64,000 nucleotides of DNA from JBBDJB01 sp040880125 (GCA_040880125.1 JBBDJB010000025.1:57552-121551), one strand, 5' to 3'; counted from the first letter of the stretch, positions 8,050 through 16,777 are shown. The notes: generated from the sequence alone by a model not told the origin. Translations and numbers: made by a program.

Positions 8050-8604
8050 ATGAACGCAGCGCCCACGACCAGCACTACGAACGACTCTGTCCGCTTTGAT
8101 CCAACCGCGATCACGCGGCCTGACCCCACCTTGCTGCAGTACTACCTTGTCATCTCTCTGCTGACGCTCGTCGGCTTCCCGTTCGTCTTTTTGCCGCTGC
8201 TTTTCAAATACTACACATTGAAGTACCGTTTCGACGACAGCGGCATTTCGATGAGTTGGGGAATTCTCTTCCGCCGCGAGATCCACTTGACGTACCGCCG
8301 AATTCAGGACATCCATCTGACGCGCAATCTGATTCAGCGCTGGATGGGATTGGCAACGGTCGGGGTTCAAACGGCTTCGGGTAGCGCCGGGCCGGAGATG
8401 AGCATCGAAGGCGTTCTGCAGGCGGAACAACTCCGCGACTTCCTGTACGCGGAGATGCGCGGAGCGAAAGCGGAGGCGAGTTCGGATCTCCCGGCCACGG
8501 GCGACGCGCGGGATGCCCAAGCGACGGACGACGAGGCGCTCTCTCTATTGCGAGAGATCCGCGACGAACTGCGTCGGCTGGCGGAAGGGAAGGGCGGGCT
8601 ATGA
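8050..8604 (+). CDS. bacterial PH-domain (bPH_2) membrane protein
   Basis: 184 aa from ATG 8050; an in-frame TTG 15 bases earlier is less likely. Two adjacent hydrophobic segments lie at about 30-60 (LQYYLVISLLTL...FVFLPLLF), followed by a bPH_2/YdbS-like domain: LKYRFDDSGISMSWGILFRR, then IHLTYRRIQDIHLTRNLIQR. The C-terminal 35 residues are charged and end in a helix, LSLLREIRDELRRLAEG. The stop overlaps the next start by 4 bases (ATGA), so the two are co-translated and probably form one membrane complex. Function unknown; relatives occur beside transport or envelope genes. Confidence 0.8.
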   Translation: MNAAPTTSTTNDSVRFDPTAITRPDPTLLQYYLVISLLTLVGFPFVFLPLLFKYYTLKYRFDDSGISMSWGILFRREIHLTYRRIQDIHLTRNLIQRWMGLATVGVQTASGSAGPEMSIEGVLQAEQLRDFLYAEMRGAKAEASSDLPATGDARDAQATDDEALSLLREIRDELRRLAEGKGGL

Positions 8605-9356
8605 GCGGCCGGGTCGAACAGGTGTCGCAGTGGTGCTATCGGGGCGTGTGGGGCGTACTCACTCGCTGGTTTCGTGTTCCGGATCGACCGCCGACGCTGC
8701 CCTCGCTGTCGGGGGAGAAAATCACGTCGTTCCAGCCGGATCGCGGATTCCTACGGTATCTGCTCTTGCAATTCTGGATCGCTCTGGTGGTGATCGACGG
8801 AGTGATTCTTGTCGGTTGGCTCGTCATCACGATTGCGTCTCCGATTGTGGGCGCGATCCTCTTCGTACCTGCGTTGATCCTGGCCATCGTGCCCGACATC
8901 GTCGCCTACCTGGCGGTTCATCTGCGATTCGATACCACATGGTACGTGATGGGAGACCGAAGCCTGCGAATCCGTCGCGGGATTTGGGTGATCCACGAGA
9001 CCACGTTGACGTTCGAAAACGTGCAAAACGTTTCGGTCCGTCAAGGTCCGGTGCAACGTTACTTCGGCATTTCGAATCTGCTTGTAGATACTGCCGGAGG
9101 GGGCCAATCGCAGGCCGGCCCGCACGGCGTGCAAGCCATGACCGCTCATCGTGGCCTGATCGAAGGGATTGCGGACGCCCAGCGGATTCGGGATTTGATC
9201 ATGAAGCAGTTGCGCAAGTCGCGCTCGGCCGGTTTGGGCGACGAAGGGGACCTGCCCCATGCGGGGCGGAGTTGGGCCGCGGCTCACCTATCTGCACTGC
9301 GAGAAGTTCGCGACGCGGTGCGTGCCCTGCCACCGCCGGCAACGCCGAGCTCCTGA
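8601..9356 (+). CDS. bacterial PH-domain (bPH_2) membrane protein, partner of the preceding gene
   Basis: 251 aa. Residues 50-110 hold two long hydrophobic segments (LLLQFWIALVVIDGVILVGW and AILFVPALILAIVPDIVAYL). The PH-like domain follows: WYVMGDRSLRIRRGIWVIHE and TLTFENVQNVSVRQGPVQRY. The C-terminus again ends with an LSALREVRDAVRAL helix, similar to the preceding protein's tail, so the pair probably arose by duplication and may contact through these helices. It converges with the phosphodiesterase gene at 9408. Confidence 0.8.
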   Translation: MSGRVEQVSQWCYRGVWGVLTRWFRVPDRPPTLPSLSGEKITSFQPDRGFLRYLLLQFWIALVVIDGVILVGWLVITIASPIVGAILFVPALILAIVPDIVAYLAVHLRFDTTWYVMGDRSLRIRRGIWVIHETTLTFENVQNVSVRQGPVQRYFGISNLLVDTAGGGQSQAGPHGVQAMTAHRGLIEGIADAQRIRDLIMKQLRKSRSAGLGDEGDLPHAGRSWAAAHLSALREVRDAVRALPPPATPSS

Positions 9357-9407
9357 AGCACAAACAGTCGTGACGCGGGAGTGCCGCCCCCGAGCACCTT
9401 GGGTCGA

Positions 9408-10736
9408 CTACTCCGGGCATCCAAACTCCCGCAGCACGATGCCCGCGACGTCGACGTCGCGCAAGGCGTCGCTGCCGAGGACGCCGGGCTTTGAACTGAG
9501 CAGCACGCCGCGCTGGCTGGCGTCGTGGGCCGGCGCTCCGTGCGAGCCGCGGGTGAGCGTGGCGTCCAGCGGGATGCTGCGGGTCGCCATGTCCAGGTGC
9601 ATCTCGACGGGGTCGTAGCCCGGCTTGCGGTGGATGTCGACCGTGCGGGCAAAACTTGGCGCCTGCGCGTCGTCCAGCCACCAGTAGTAGGCCTGCCAAC
9701 TGTTCGGCTCGGAGATGAGCACCAACTCGCCGCTGCGGGCGTGGTTAAGATGGTACTTCGAAAGGCCGTCTCCTTGAAGCACCTCCGCCACCCCTTCGCG
9801 GCCCTCGAACAACCCGGCAACCTGGGCGATAACCTGCGGATCGGCATCGCGGACGAAGACGTGCGAGAACTGGTGATCGACCAGCGCCCAGGCGCGGCTG
9901 CCGGCCAGATCGAGATGCTCGCCGTCCTCGTCGCGGCGGACTTGCAAAAGACCGGCGTCTCGAAGCAAGCGGTTGGGATACAGCACGTGATCGACCGGGA
10001 CGATCGTGTACTCGCTGGCGGCCAGCCAGAACAGTTCCGCTTCGGCGTAGCTCTCCGCGAAGCCGGTAGCCATACGGGCGATCACCTCGTCCAACTCGGT
10101 CAGGGCGGTCAGCGCCTGTTCGCTGTCCGGGCCGAGCTTCTGCGCGGCGTAGTCCAGATGCGTCAGATAGATGTAGAAGAATCGCGGCCGCCACCGCTGC
10201 GCGGCGACCACGGCCGAGTCCGCGATCCAGGCGGTGGCCTTGATGTTGGCCAAGGGGCCCCAGAAGTGTTGCAGCGGGAAGTGGCCCATCTGGTCGCGCA
10301 GCTCGCCGTACAGCGACTCGGGCCGGGTGTAGCACCACAGCGACTCGCTGCCGTCGGGGTTATGAATCGGCGCCGGCGTGCAGATCGTGTCCGCCCCGCA
10401 GCCCTTGCTGTGCATGGGAAACCACACGGCCGAGGTGAGCTGCGGATCGCGCTGGTGCAGCAGGTCCCAAATCTGCGGCCTCGTGATGCAGTCGTTCCAG
10501 GCGGTCCACATCTCGACTTCGCCGCGGTCGCGCCAGTAGAAGCCGTTGGCCACCACGCCGTGCGCGTTGGGAAGCGCACCGGTGGTCATGTTCGCCTGCA
10601 CAGGGCAAGTGACCGCCGGAAAGCTGGGCGTGAGCGTTGCCTGCTCGGCGCCACACAGCGCCGCCAGGCGCGGCATGCGGGCGAGATCCTGCCGGCGGAG
10701 TCCGGGAATCGACAACAGCACAACGGACTGGGTCAT
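9408..10736 (-). CDS. eboF: EboF-like alkaline-phosphatase-superfamily phosphodiesterase
   Basis: 442 aa, type I phosphodiesterase/nucleotide pyrophosphatase fold. N-terminal TQSVVLLSIPGLRRQDLARM, then TPSFPAVTCPVQANMTTGA (about 37-55) with the nucleophile Thr in the AVTCPVQ context, NGFYWRD, HLDYAAQKLGPDSEQAL, and HQFSHVFVRDAD. The metal-binding Asp/His residues of the superfamily are present. The gene starts with ATG overlapping the stop of an eboE C-terminal scrap (ATGA), and lies downstream of an eboC-like gene, which is why eboF is preferred over a generic phosphatase. In other bacteria ebo genes are implicated in exporting or trafficking a secondary metabolite precursor to the periplasm. 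Confidence 0.75.
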   Translation of the reverse strand: MTQSVVLLSIPGLRRQDLARMPRLAALCGAEQATLTPSFPAVTCPVQANMTTGALPNAHGVVANGFYWRDRGEVEMWTAWNDCITRPQIWDLLHQRDPQLTSAVWFPMHSKGCGADTICTPAPIHNPDGSESLWCYTRPESLYGELRDQMGHFPLQHFWGPLANIKATAWIADSAVVAAQRWRPRFFYIYLTHLDYAAQKLGPDSEQALTALTELDEVIARMATGFAESYAEAELFWLAASEYTIVPVDHVLYPNRLLRDAGLLQVRRDEDGEHLDLAGSRAWALVDHQFSHVFVRDADPQVIAQVAGLFEGREGVAEVLQGDGLSKYHLNHARSGELVLISEPNSWQAYYWWLDDAQAPSFARTVDIHRKPGYDPVEMHLDMATRSIPLDATLTRGSHGAPAHDASQRGVLLSSKPGVLGSDALRDVDVAGIVLREFGCPE

Positions 10737-10891
10737 CGGGGCGGCGATCCGTGCTGGGCGAGAAGCGGCTGGAGAAACGCGGCGGCCTGCGGACCTTCGT
10801 GGCTGTGCCGGCTAAGCTCGACGTACAGCCCGCCATCATAGCCGACCTCGGCCAGCGCGGCGACGACCGGCGTTACCTTCGCCGCGAGGCG
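10733..10891 (-). pseudogene. C-terminal remnant of eboE (sugar phosphate isomerase/epimerase)
   Basis: Reading upstream from the TGA at 10735-10733, one frame stays open for 52 codons to an in-frame TAA. It encodes ALAEVGYDGGLYVELSRHSH, followed by a helical end, which matches the C-terminus of EboE-type TIM-barrel proteins. No start codon or the other ~200 residues exist. The remnant's stop still overlaps the eboF ATG, preserving the ancestral eboE-eboF junction. Confidence 0.7.
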
Positions 10892-10928
10892 TTACGACGC
10901 ACACCTGCTACCAGCCAGCCCCTTTTAC

Positions 10929-11903
10929 TCACGTCGAGTAAATCCACCGGCCGATCAGCATGGCCGGAATGGTCAACAGCAACACCATCACGGCCCAAAA
11001 GCTGCCGCGCACCGCGAAGACCACCACCGCGTCGAGCAGGATCAGCGAGAGGATGCAGTGCTTCACCGCGGCCTGCACGTTGCCGGGGCTGGGCGTGATC
11101 ACCGCCCGTACGCATCGCCACGCGATCAGCACGGCGATCAATCCCCAGAACACGAACCACCGCGAGATCGGCACGATGATGCGGCGGTCCCAGTTGGGCA
11201 GCCAAGCCAACAGCGCAATGCCGGCCAGCAGCACGAGCGTGGCCAGTGCGAGTTGCCACCGCCCGCTGGTGACGGCCTCGCGCCGGGCGAACCACGTGAC
11301 GCCAACGATATAGACGCCGATGCCGGCGGCCACCAGCCAGTGCGCGGTCTGCCACGGCAGCGGCGTGCCCAGCAGCGGATCGACGGCCAGGCTCATGCCG
11401 AGTAGCACGTTCAAAAAGCGGCATCCCCCCATGGCGACCGGACCCAGCGGGGTGCGCTTTAGGCCCGCGTCGTAGGCGAGCACGCACAGCGCCAGTGCAC
11501 TGGCCACAATGCCGGCGCGCAGATCGCCGGCGAAGAAGCTGGCCAGCCACCCCAGCGCGGCTCCAAGAATCAGCAGTTCAAAGCCGAGCCACCGCGCGAC
11601 GAACAGCGAGACGCGGCCCGAGGGTATCGGGCGGCTGGGCCGCTCCTGGCGATCGACCTCCACGTCGAACACGTCGTTGAGCACCATGCCGGCGGTGTAG
11701 AGCAGGCACGAGGCGGCGAATAGAAGAAAAAACAGCCCCGCCGGCTGGAGCGTGGGGTGCGTGAATAGAAAGCCCATCATCACGTCGGCGACCGCCGTGA
11801 AGATGTTCGGCAGGCGGAACAGTTGCAGATATGCCTGCGCGCGCGAACCGCCCACGCTCGCGGACGCAGGCTTCGCACGGGCAGTGGACTGGCTGCCGTT
11901 CAC
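10929..11903 (-). CDS. eboC: UbiA-family prenyltransferase, EboC-like
   Basis: 324 aa integral membrane protein from GTG 11903, overlapping the dgcA stop by 4 bases (GTGA); longer frames upstream only shadow dgcA. The first prenyl-diphosphate site is NDVFDVEVDRQERPSRPIPS (NDxxDxxxD, about 78-97); the second is LAYDAGLKRT. About eight hydrophobic segments follow. The end, AMLIGRWIYST, matches EboC C-termini, so the gene is complete at its 3' end. Position before eboE scrap and eboF supports EboC. It would attach a prenyl chain to an aromatic or polar acceptor. Confidence 0.78.
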   Translation of the reverse strand: MNGSQSTARAKPASASVGGSRAQAYLQLFRLPNIFTAVADVMMGFLFTHPTLQPAGLFFLLFAASCLLYTAGMVLNDVFDVEVDRQERPSRPIPSGRVSLFVARWLGFELLILGAALGWLASFFAGDLRAGIVASALALCVLAYDAGLKRTPLGPVAMGGCRFLNVLLGMSLAVDPLLGTPLPWQTAHWLVAAGIGVYIVGVTWFARREAVTSGRWQLALATLVLLAGIALLAWLPNWDRRIIVPISRWFVFWGLIAVLIAWRCVRAVITPSPGNVQAAVKHCILSLILLDAVVVFAVRGSFWAVMVLLLTIPAMLIGRWIYST

Positions 11904-12931
11904 AACAGTCGCACCCCGTTTCCATTCTCCTGGGCGTAATGGACGATCCCCCGCTCGATCCGCACACCGCTGGCCACGTCCTCGGCCAACAGCAGCGGCC
12001 CGTCCATGTCCACGTAGTCGAGCAGCGGCAACAACTGCGCGATGGCCGAGATGCCTACGGTCGACTCGGTCATGCAGCCGACCATCGTTCGCAAACCGAG
12101 CGACCGTGCCTCGTCGATCATCCGCCGCGCAGGCGTCATCCCCCCGCACTTGACGAGCTTGACGTTTACTCCGTGAAAATATTCCGCGCACTTCGCCACG
12201 TCGGGCTCGGCAATACAGCTTTCGTCGGCGATCACCGGCAGCGAGGTTTCGGCATAAACGCGCCGCATGCCGTCCGTATCTTCCGGCGGCAGCGGCTGCT
12301 CGATGAACTGGACGTTCAGCTCGGCCAACTGTCGCGACTTCTCGATCGCCTCGTCGGCCGACCAGCCGCAGTTGGCATCAACGCGGAATATCGCGTCGGT
12401 GTGCTGCCGCAACTGGCGGACGATCTCGACGTCGTGAGGCGTGCCGAGCTTGATCTTGTAGACGGGAAAGTCCGGCATCTCCCGCAGCTTGGCGATCATT
12501 TTGTCCAACTCATCGATACCGATCGTGTAGTCGGTTGGCGGCCGATGCTCGGGCAACAGCCCCCACAGCCGATACACCGGTTGCCCTAGCCGCTTCCCCC
12601 ACAGATCGTGTGCCGCCTGATCGAGGGCACACTGGGCAAACGGCTGAGATGCCAGGTCGGGCTGCATGGCTTGCCAGAAGTCGGCCGGCCAGGTGATAGT
12701 TCCGTCCTCGCTCGGCTCGATGGCTTCAATCTTTGCCCGGGCCGAGTCCAGTGCCGCCGTGATCGCTTCGATCGTCGCCCCGTAGTAGTCGGTCTCGGGC
12801 GCTTCGCCGTAGCCGGAGTGGACGCCGTCGGACAGCTCGACAACGAGCGTCCGCTGCACGTGGGTTGTGCCGCGCGCGATCGTGAATGCGTGACGCAGGG
12901 CCAGATCGAAACGGTGCAGCGTCATTTTCAT
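11900..12931 (-). CDS. dgcA: enolase-superfamily epimerase, DgcA-like (dipeptide epimerase family)
   Basis: 343 aa from ATG 12931, overlapping the dgcN stop by 4 bases (ATGA). N-terminal capping domain 1-120, then the barrel with base motif YKIKLGT (Lys159, Lys161), metal ligands Asp185 (FRVDANCGW), Glu211 (FIEQPLP) and Asp236 (IADES), and the opposite-face Lys261 (VKLVKCGG). This is the mandelate-racemase/muconate-lactonizing layout of L-Ala-D/L-Glu epimerases. Next to a DUF1611 gene, the closest described pairing is DgcN-DgcA of D-glutamate catabolism, where DgcA acts on N-acetyl-D-glutamate. A muropeptide dipeptide epimerase role is the alternative. Confidence 0.8.
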   Translation of the reverse strand: MKMTLHRFDLALRHAFTIARGTTHVQRTLVVELSDGVHSGYGEAPETDYYGATIEAITAALDSARAKIEAIEPSEDGTITWPADFWQAMQPDLASQPFAQCALDQAAHDLWGKRLGQPVYRLWGLLPEHRPPTDYTIGIDELDKMIAKLREMPDFPVYKIKLGTPHDVEIVRQLRQHTDAIFRVDANCGWSADEAIEKSRQLAELNVQFIEQPLPPEDTDGMRRVYAETSLPVIADESCIAEPDVAKCAEYFHGVNVKLVKCGGMTPARRMIDEARSLGLRTMVGCMTESTVGISAIAQLLPLLDYVDMDGPLLLAEDVASGVRIERGIVHYAQENGNGVRLL

Positions 12932-13965
12932 CGGACGATCTCCTCGCGGAGCCGCAAGACCGCCTGCACCAGGACGTCTGCCCCGTGGCGAAACACGTCG
13001 CATGCCGGCAGCCCCAGCTCGTCCGACGCTCGGTGGCACTCGTCATCCGCTTCGGTGGCCGACAGGCGGCGGCTGTTCACGGCGATGCCGATCGCCCGGC
13101 AGGGGTGCATGATGCCGGCCACCGTTTCGTAGATGCGGCGCAGCTCGGTCAAGGACGGCAGCGGAACGTGCTCCATGGCGGCTACCTGAGTGCGGCCTGC
13201 TTCGTAACAGAGCACTAGCCCGTCGGGCAGCGTGCCGTGCAGGATCCCCAGTGTGACGGCCGAGTAGCTGGGGTGAAACAGGCTGCCCTGTCCCTCGATC
13301 AGCAAAAAGTCGTGCTGCTGGTTAGCCAGCACAAGTTTCTCGGCGGCGCCGTTGATGAAGTCCGACACGACGCAGTCCAGCGGGCAGCCGTCGCCTTCGA
13401 TCATGATGCCGGTCTGACCGGTGGCGACGAACTTGGCGTTGTGCCCCGCGGCGGATAGTCCGCGCTGCAACTCGATGGCGGTGACCATCTTGCCGACGCT
13501 GCAATCGTGTCCCACGGTATGAATCCGCACGCAGCCCTGTCGAAAACCGGGCCGCTGGGCGATGTCGCGCTCGCGGTTCTTGCGGACGTCGTGGATAGTG
13601 ACGCCGCGCTGCCGGGCCGCCTCGGCGAACTCGGCATCGTCGCTGATAAAGTCGTGCAGGCCCGAGACGATATTCATCCCGCGCGTGATGGCCTTCAGGA
13701 TAACCGGCCGCCAGGCGTCGGGGATGCGACCGCCGCGCGGCGCGATTCCGATCAGCAGCGTGTCGGCCGACGGTGCTTCTTCCAGCGAGCCGACCACGGG
13801 AATTCCACCGCCCACGCCCAAGAGTGCCTGCGAGGTAACCCCGCGCTGGGTGCTGTCCAGCACGGCGACGACTTCATCGGTGCGATAGCGAATGACACTG
13901 GCCGCCGTCTTGGCGGTATGCGGATTAGTGTGCCCCTCGGTCAGGATGACGATCTTGCGCGTCAT
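12928..13965 (-). CDS. dgcN: DUF1611 protein, DgcN-like D-glutamate N-acetyltransferase
   Basis: 345 aa. N-terminal Rossmann-like domain (KIVILTEGHTN, 4-14; VVAVLDSTQRG, 32-42) and a C-terminal P-loop-type domain with VGHDCSVGKMVTAIELQRGL (151-170), the hallmark of DUF1611, plus LIEGQGSLFHPSY. Members next to a dipeptide-epimerase-like gene have been described as DgcN, which acetylates D-glutamate. The gene is translationally coupled to dgcA downstream and lies 87 bp downstream of a TIM-barrel isomerase gene. D-Glu is a peptidoglycan component, so a wall-recycling role is plausible. Confidence 0.78.
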   Translation of the reverse strand: MTRKIVILTEGHTNPHTAKTAASVIRYRTDEVVAVLDSTQRGVTSQALLGVGGGIPVVGSLEEAPSADTLLIGIAPRGGRIPDAWRPVILKAITRGMNIVSGLHDFISDDAEFAEAARQRGVTIHDVRKNRERDIAQRPGFRQGCVRIHTVGHDCSVGKMVTAIELQRGLSAAGHNAKFVATGQTGIMIEGDGCPLDCVVSDFINGAAEKLVLANQQHDFLLIEGQGSLFHPSYSAVTLGILHGTLPDGLVLCYEAGRTQVAAMEHVPLPSLTELRRIYETVAGIMHPCRAIGIAVNSRRLSATEADDECHRASDELGLPACDVFRHGADVLVQAVLRLREEIVR

Positions 13966-14052
13966 GCGATTCTCTCACGGCGCCCGTATCTGAATTTCAC
14001 CGAGTAGGGTCCGCAGCGGACGCTACGTGCCGGCGCCTCTTGCCGATGCAGT

Positions 14053-14913
14053 TCACTCGACCGGGATCTCCAGCTTGCCCATCGCCGCGGTCAGGTACTC
14101 GCGGGCCTCGCGGGCGGCGTCGTCCGGCGCATCGATATAAGGATACAGCTCCACAGTCACCCAGCCATCGTACCCGCTGCCACGAATCGCCTGGAGCGTG
14201 GCCGGAAAGTCGATGGCCCCGCGGCCGGGGATCAGGTGCTTGTGCACTCGCGTGCCGGCAATGTCCTCGAAGTGGTAGTGGCGGGTGTGCGCGGCCATCC
14301 GATCGACCCAGTCCTGCGGATCCTCTCCGACGCAGTAGGCGTGCCCGATGTCGAAGTTTAGCCCCACCCGCGGCGAGTCGACCCGCTCCATGAACTTCAG
14401 GTACTGGCCGAATGTTTCGATCAACAGCCCCGGCTCGGGCTCGATCAGCAGATCGACGCCCACCTCCTCGGCCACCTCGACGCAGGGCATCAGCTCTTCA
14501 TAAAAGATGTCGGCCGCCTGCTCCCAGGTCTGCCCCGGGGCCAGTTCACCGCCCGGCTCGGTCGTGATATTCGGCCCGCCGATCTCCCGGGCCAGCCGCA
14601 ACGCCCGCTTGGTGTGCTCGCGGCGAATGGCGCGGTAGTGCGGGTCGGGATCCGTCCAGCCGGGGTGCCAGTACGGCTGTCGCGGATCGGCCACGGCGTT
14701 CATCATAAACGCGTTGATATTGGAAATGGTCAACCCGTGCCGGTCCAGGGCCTTGCGAATCGACTCCTTCCGCTCTTCAAGTAGTCCCGCCGGCCAGGCG
14801 TGGGGCACGTCGGCCAGCACTTCGATGCCGCGGTAGCCCAACTCCGCGATCCGGGCGATCGTGTCCTCGATCGAGAAGTGCATGTAGGCATTGGAACTGA
14901 AGGCGAGTTTCAT
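14053..14913 (-). CDS. sugar phosphate isomerase/epimerase (xylose-isomerase-like TIM barrel)
   Basis: 286 aa AP-endonuclease-2-type barrel: MKLAFSSNAYMHFSIEDTIA at the N-terminus, GYRGIEVLADVPHAWPA (28-44), then the metal-ligand strands: LLIEPEPGLLIET, VGLNFDIGHAYCVGED, HYHFEDIAGTRVHKHLIPGRG, and WVTVELYPY near the end. The E-D-H-E ligand set is complete, so it should be an active metal-dependent isomerase or epimerase; the sugar is unknown. First gene of the minus-strand operon that continues into dgcN. It is not the missing EboE: the eboE scrap at 10733 has a different C-terminus (VELSRHSH). Confidence 0.85.
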   Translation of the reverse strand: MKLAFSSNAYMHFSIEDTIARIAELGYRGIEVLADVPHAWPAGLLEERKESIRKALDRHGLTISNINAFMMNAVADPRQPYWHPGWTDPDPHYRAIRREHTKRALRLAREIGGPNITTEPGGELAPGQTWEQAADIFYEELMPCVEVAEEVGVDLLIEPEPGLLIETFGQYLKFMERVDSPRVGLNFDIGHAYCVGEDPQDWVDRMAAHTRHYHFEDIAGTRVHKHLIPGRGAIDFPATLQAIRGSGYDGWVTVELYPYIDAPDDAAREAREYLTAAMGKLEIPVE

Positions 14914-15268
14914 GGCGGGGCTCGGTGGGGAGGAATCACAGCACGGCCTGTCGCCGCGGCCGGCTTCTCGGAAAGCCTGTCATTGTACTTTGCCGCCCGT
15001 GGGGGTGAAACCACAGGTGGGAAAAACTGGCCGCCGGTGATGGCGGAAAACTCGCCTGGTGAAGAGTGAGTGGAGAGGAGAGTGCAGTGAGATTGGGCAT
15101 AGTTTGCTCTGAGCATCACTGCTGGCTTGTCCCAATGCTCTTCGGCACCTTTGTTGCCGGGCGATCTTTTGCGTGGGGCGCGGGGCATGGCGACACTTGG
15201 AACCAGCGGCGGTAGTTGTGACGGAGAAGACGGTTCACATGTCCAAAGAGGTCCGCGCAACAGCGGAG
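14914..15268. other. intergenic region between minus-strand genes
   Basis: No supported ORF in about 355 bp; it should hold the promoter of the isomerase-dgcN-dgcA operon. No clear hairpin or repeat was recognised. A GAAAACTCGCCTGGTGAAGAG/GAGTGGAGAGGAG purine-rich stretch is visible at 15048-15083. Confidence 0.4.
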
Positions 15269-16429
15269 TCAATCTGTAGCGCTACTGGCTTTTGGCGCCG
15301 TTGGCGCGGCTTCCCCGGAGGACGTTGAGTTCTGAGGAGAGGGCTCTTCCGCCGAAAACGAACTGAAACCGGGTGAGTGGTTTAAGCTATTTGCATCTAA
15401 TAGGTCCTGCGCCTTCTTCCGGTAACCATCCAGATTCGTCAGTTGTTCGAGCGTAGTCACGTTTGGGAGACGATAACCTCGCAATCGCAATTCGTGATTC
15501 ACCATGGCCCAATACATAGGATCGCGCAAGTGATCTGAAGGCGGGTTCGATAGTTGCGTTTCTAAGGCTTTCGCTAGATGCTTCACGATTCGAGGGACCT
15601 CCAGATCGGGCATGCCATCAACTAAATCGAGGGACGCCACCATCAGTGTGCTGCCCAAATTAGGCTTTCCTCCGTTACCAACTGCGAGGACTTCGTATCC
15701 TGCCTGTATGACTCCCATCAGTGCCGTCGCAGCATCTCGTTCGACAGACTCGACATAGTCATCCGATTGTTCAATACTCTGTAACGCTGTACGGAAGTGC
15801 CTTCGACCTCTCTCCGGCCGTCCCAAGGCATACTCAATTCGTGCCAACTGCCCCTGAAGCTGCAGCCGAAGATTCGTGTTTGCCGCTTTGGAAAGTCCGC
15901 GCTCAGCATATTCACGAGCAGATTTCATCTGCCCTGAGTTGTACATTCCAACCGATATCGCGAGCAGATCGCCCGCAAGCACTTTGCTTTCATTGAGTTT
16001 ACTTAGTTCGTCAACTAATGCCACGCCCTGTTCTATCAGTGTTTCATTCGCTTGGATAAACCGTAGGTAGCCGAGCGTCGCATCTGTACGTACTCTAGTC
16101 GCTGTAACATCATCGCCGCCGTCCTCGAGCGTGTCCGCTACTGCTGATGCAATATTGAAGAACCCGTCTGCCATTATCTTGTTATAATAGACCTCTTGGT
16201 GTAAGTCGGTTAATTCAGCGCGAATACCTAAAAGGCGCTCGTGTCGCAAACGCTCGTTGGCGCGCCGTCCCTCCAGATACGTATAAATACCAGCAATGGT
16301 CGCGATCAGAAGTGTGCCCGTGACACCAACGCCCTGTAGCCGATTGCTAGGCTTATTGAGTCCGAAGGCCGCACAACACTTTCCGAGCCTTCCTGTTTTG
16401 GGCGAAGCAACTCTTCGTTCTTCTAACAC
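15269..16429 (-). CDS. membrane-anchored TPR-like protein of unknown function
   Basis: 386 aa from GTG 16429. This start is chosen because a perfect AAAGGAGG Shine-Dalgarno (16438-16445) precedes it by 8 bases; the frame extends to an ATG at 16540 with nothing comparable. One membrane segment (VGVTGTLLIATIAGIYTYLE, about 33-52) is followed by a charged helix (EGRRANERLRHERL), so most of the protein is soluble. Residues 150-270 form helical pairs resembling tetratricopeptide repeats (AISVGMYNSGQMKSAREYAE; QLARIEYALGRPERGRRHFR). The Ser/Pro-rich C-terminus is probably disordered. Likely a scaffold or stress-related membrane protein, but nothing specific can be said. Its base composition is lower in GC than its neighbours. 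Confidence 0.6.
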   Translation of the reverse strand: MLEERRVASPKTGRLGKCCAAFGLNKPSNRLQGVGVTGTLLIATIAGIYTYLEGRRANERLRHERLLGIRAELTDLHQEVYYNKIMADGFFNIASAVADTLEDGGDDVTATRVRTDATLGYLRFIQANETLIEQGVALVDELSKLNESKVLAGDLLAISVGMYNSGQMKSAREYAERGLSKAANTNLRLQLQGQLARIEYALGRPERGRRHFRTALQSIEQSDDYVESVERDAATALMGVIQAGYEVLAVGNGGKPNLGSTLMVASLDLVDGMPDLEVPRIVKHLAKALETQLSNPPSDHLRDPMYWAMVNHELRLRGYRLPNVTTLEQLTNLDGYRKKAQDLLDANSLNHSPGFSSFSAEEPSPQNSTSSGEAAPTAPKASSATD

Positions 16430-16670
16430 CGTCGTACCCTCCTTTGTAAAGTAGCACCGGGACGGATAAAATCGCTCCGTTGCTGGACCAAACCGCAACA
16501 CCGCGGGACTGCAGCCTAAGAACACCTCAGCATAAACCATCTTCCGCGCCTGGACACGAACACCGAGAAGAGAAAACCAACGTAAATCATGACGGGCAAG
16601 CAGCGATCGTAAGACCTACCGGAGACGATCCAGTGTAGCGAACGCCGTGGCTGTTTTGCACGATCGCTGG

Positions 16671-16733
16671 GTGCCACGGCTCACCTGGTCCCCGTCGTGA
16701 ACAATACGACTGGACAAGCCAGCCGTGGCACCC
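16671..16733. repeat. long inverted repeat, GCCACGGCT family
   Basis: Outer arms GTGCCACGGCT (16671-16681) and AGCCGTGGCAC pair perfectly around a ~40-base interior that includes TGGACAAGCCAG. Shorter members with the core CACGGCTGGACAAGCCAGCC occur at 18821-18848 and 35268-35296, each next to a CAGACA palindrome. Confidence 0.75.
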
Positions 16734-16750
16734 CCGGAAGCCGGCCGCGA

Positions 16751-16777
16751 TGCACAGACAAGAATGTCTGTGCCACC
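16751..16777. repeat. dispersed palindrome, CAGACA family
   Basis: Inverted copy: GCACAGACAAGAATGTCTGT followed by GCCACC. The consensus is TGGCACAGACATTCCTGTCT plus GTGCG. Nine or ten members in the window. Confidence 0.8.

Noticed and set aside
9525..10841. 438-codon plus-strand ORF opposite the phosphodiesterase
   Set aside because: Antisense shadow of a high-GC gene; the protein is Arg/Gly/Val/Asp-biased with no motifs, whereas the minus strand has family motifs throughout.
10733..10891. Treating the eboE scrap as a functional small gene
   Set aside because: No start codon with a ribosome site, and an in-frame stop just upstream.
14053..14913. Calling the TIM-barrel gene eboE
   Set aside because: Its C-terminal sequence differs from the eboE scrap, and it is separated from eboC by dgcN and dgcA.
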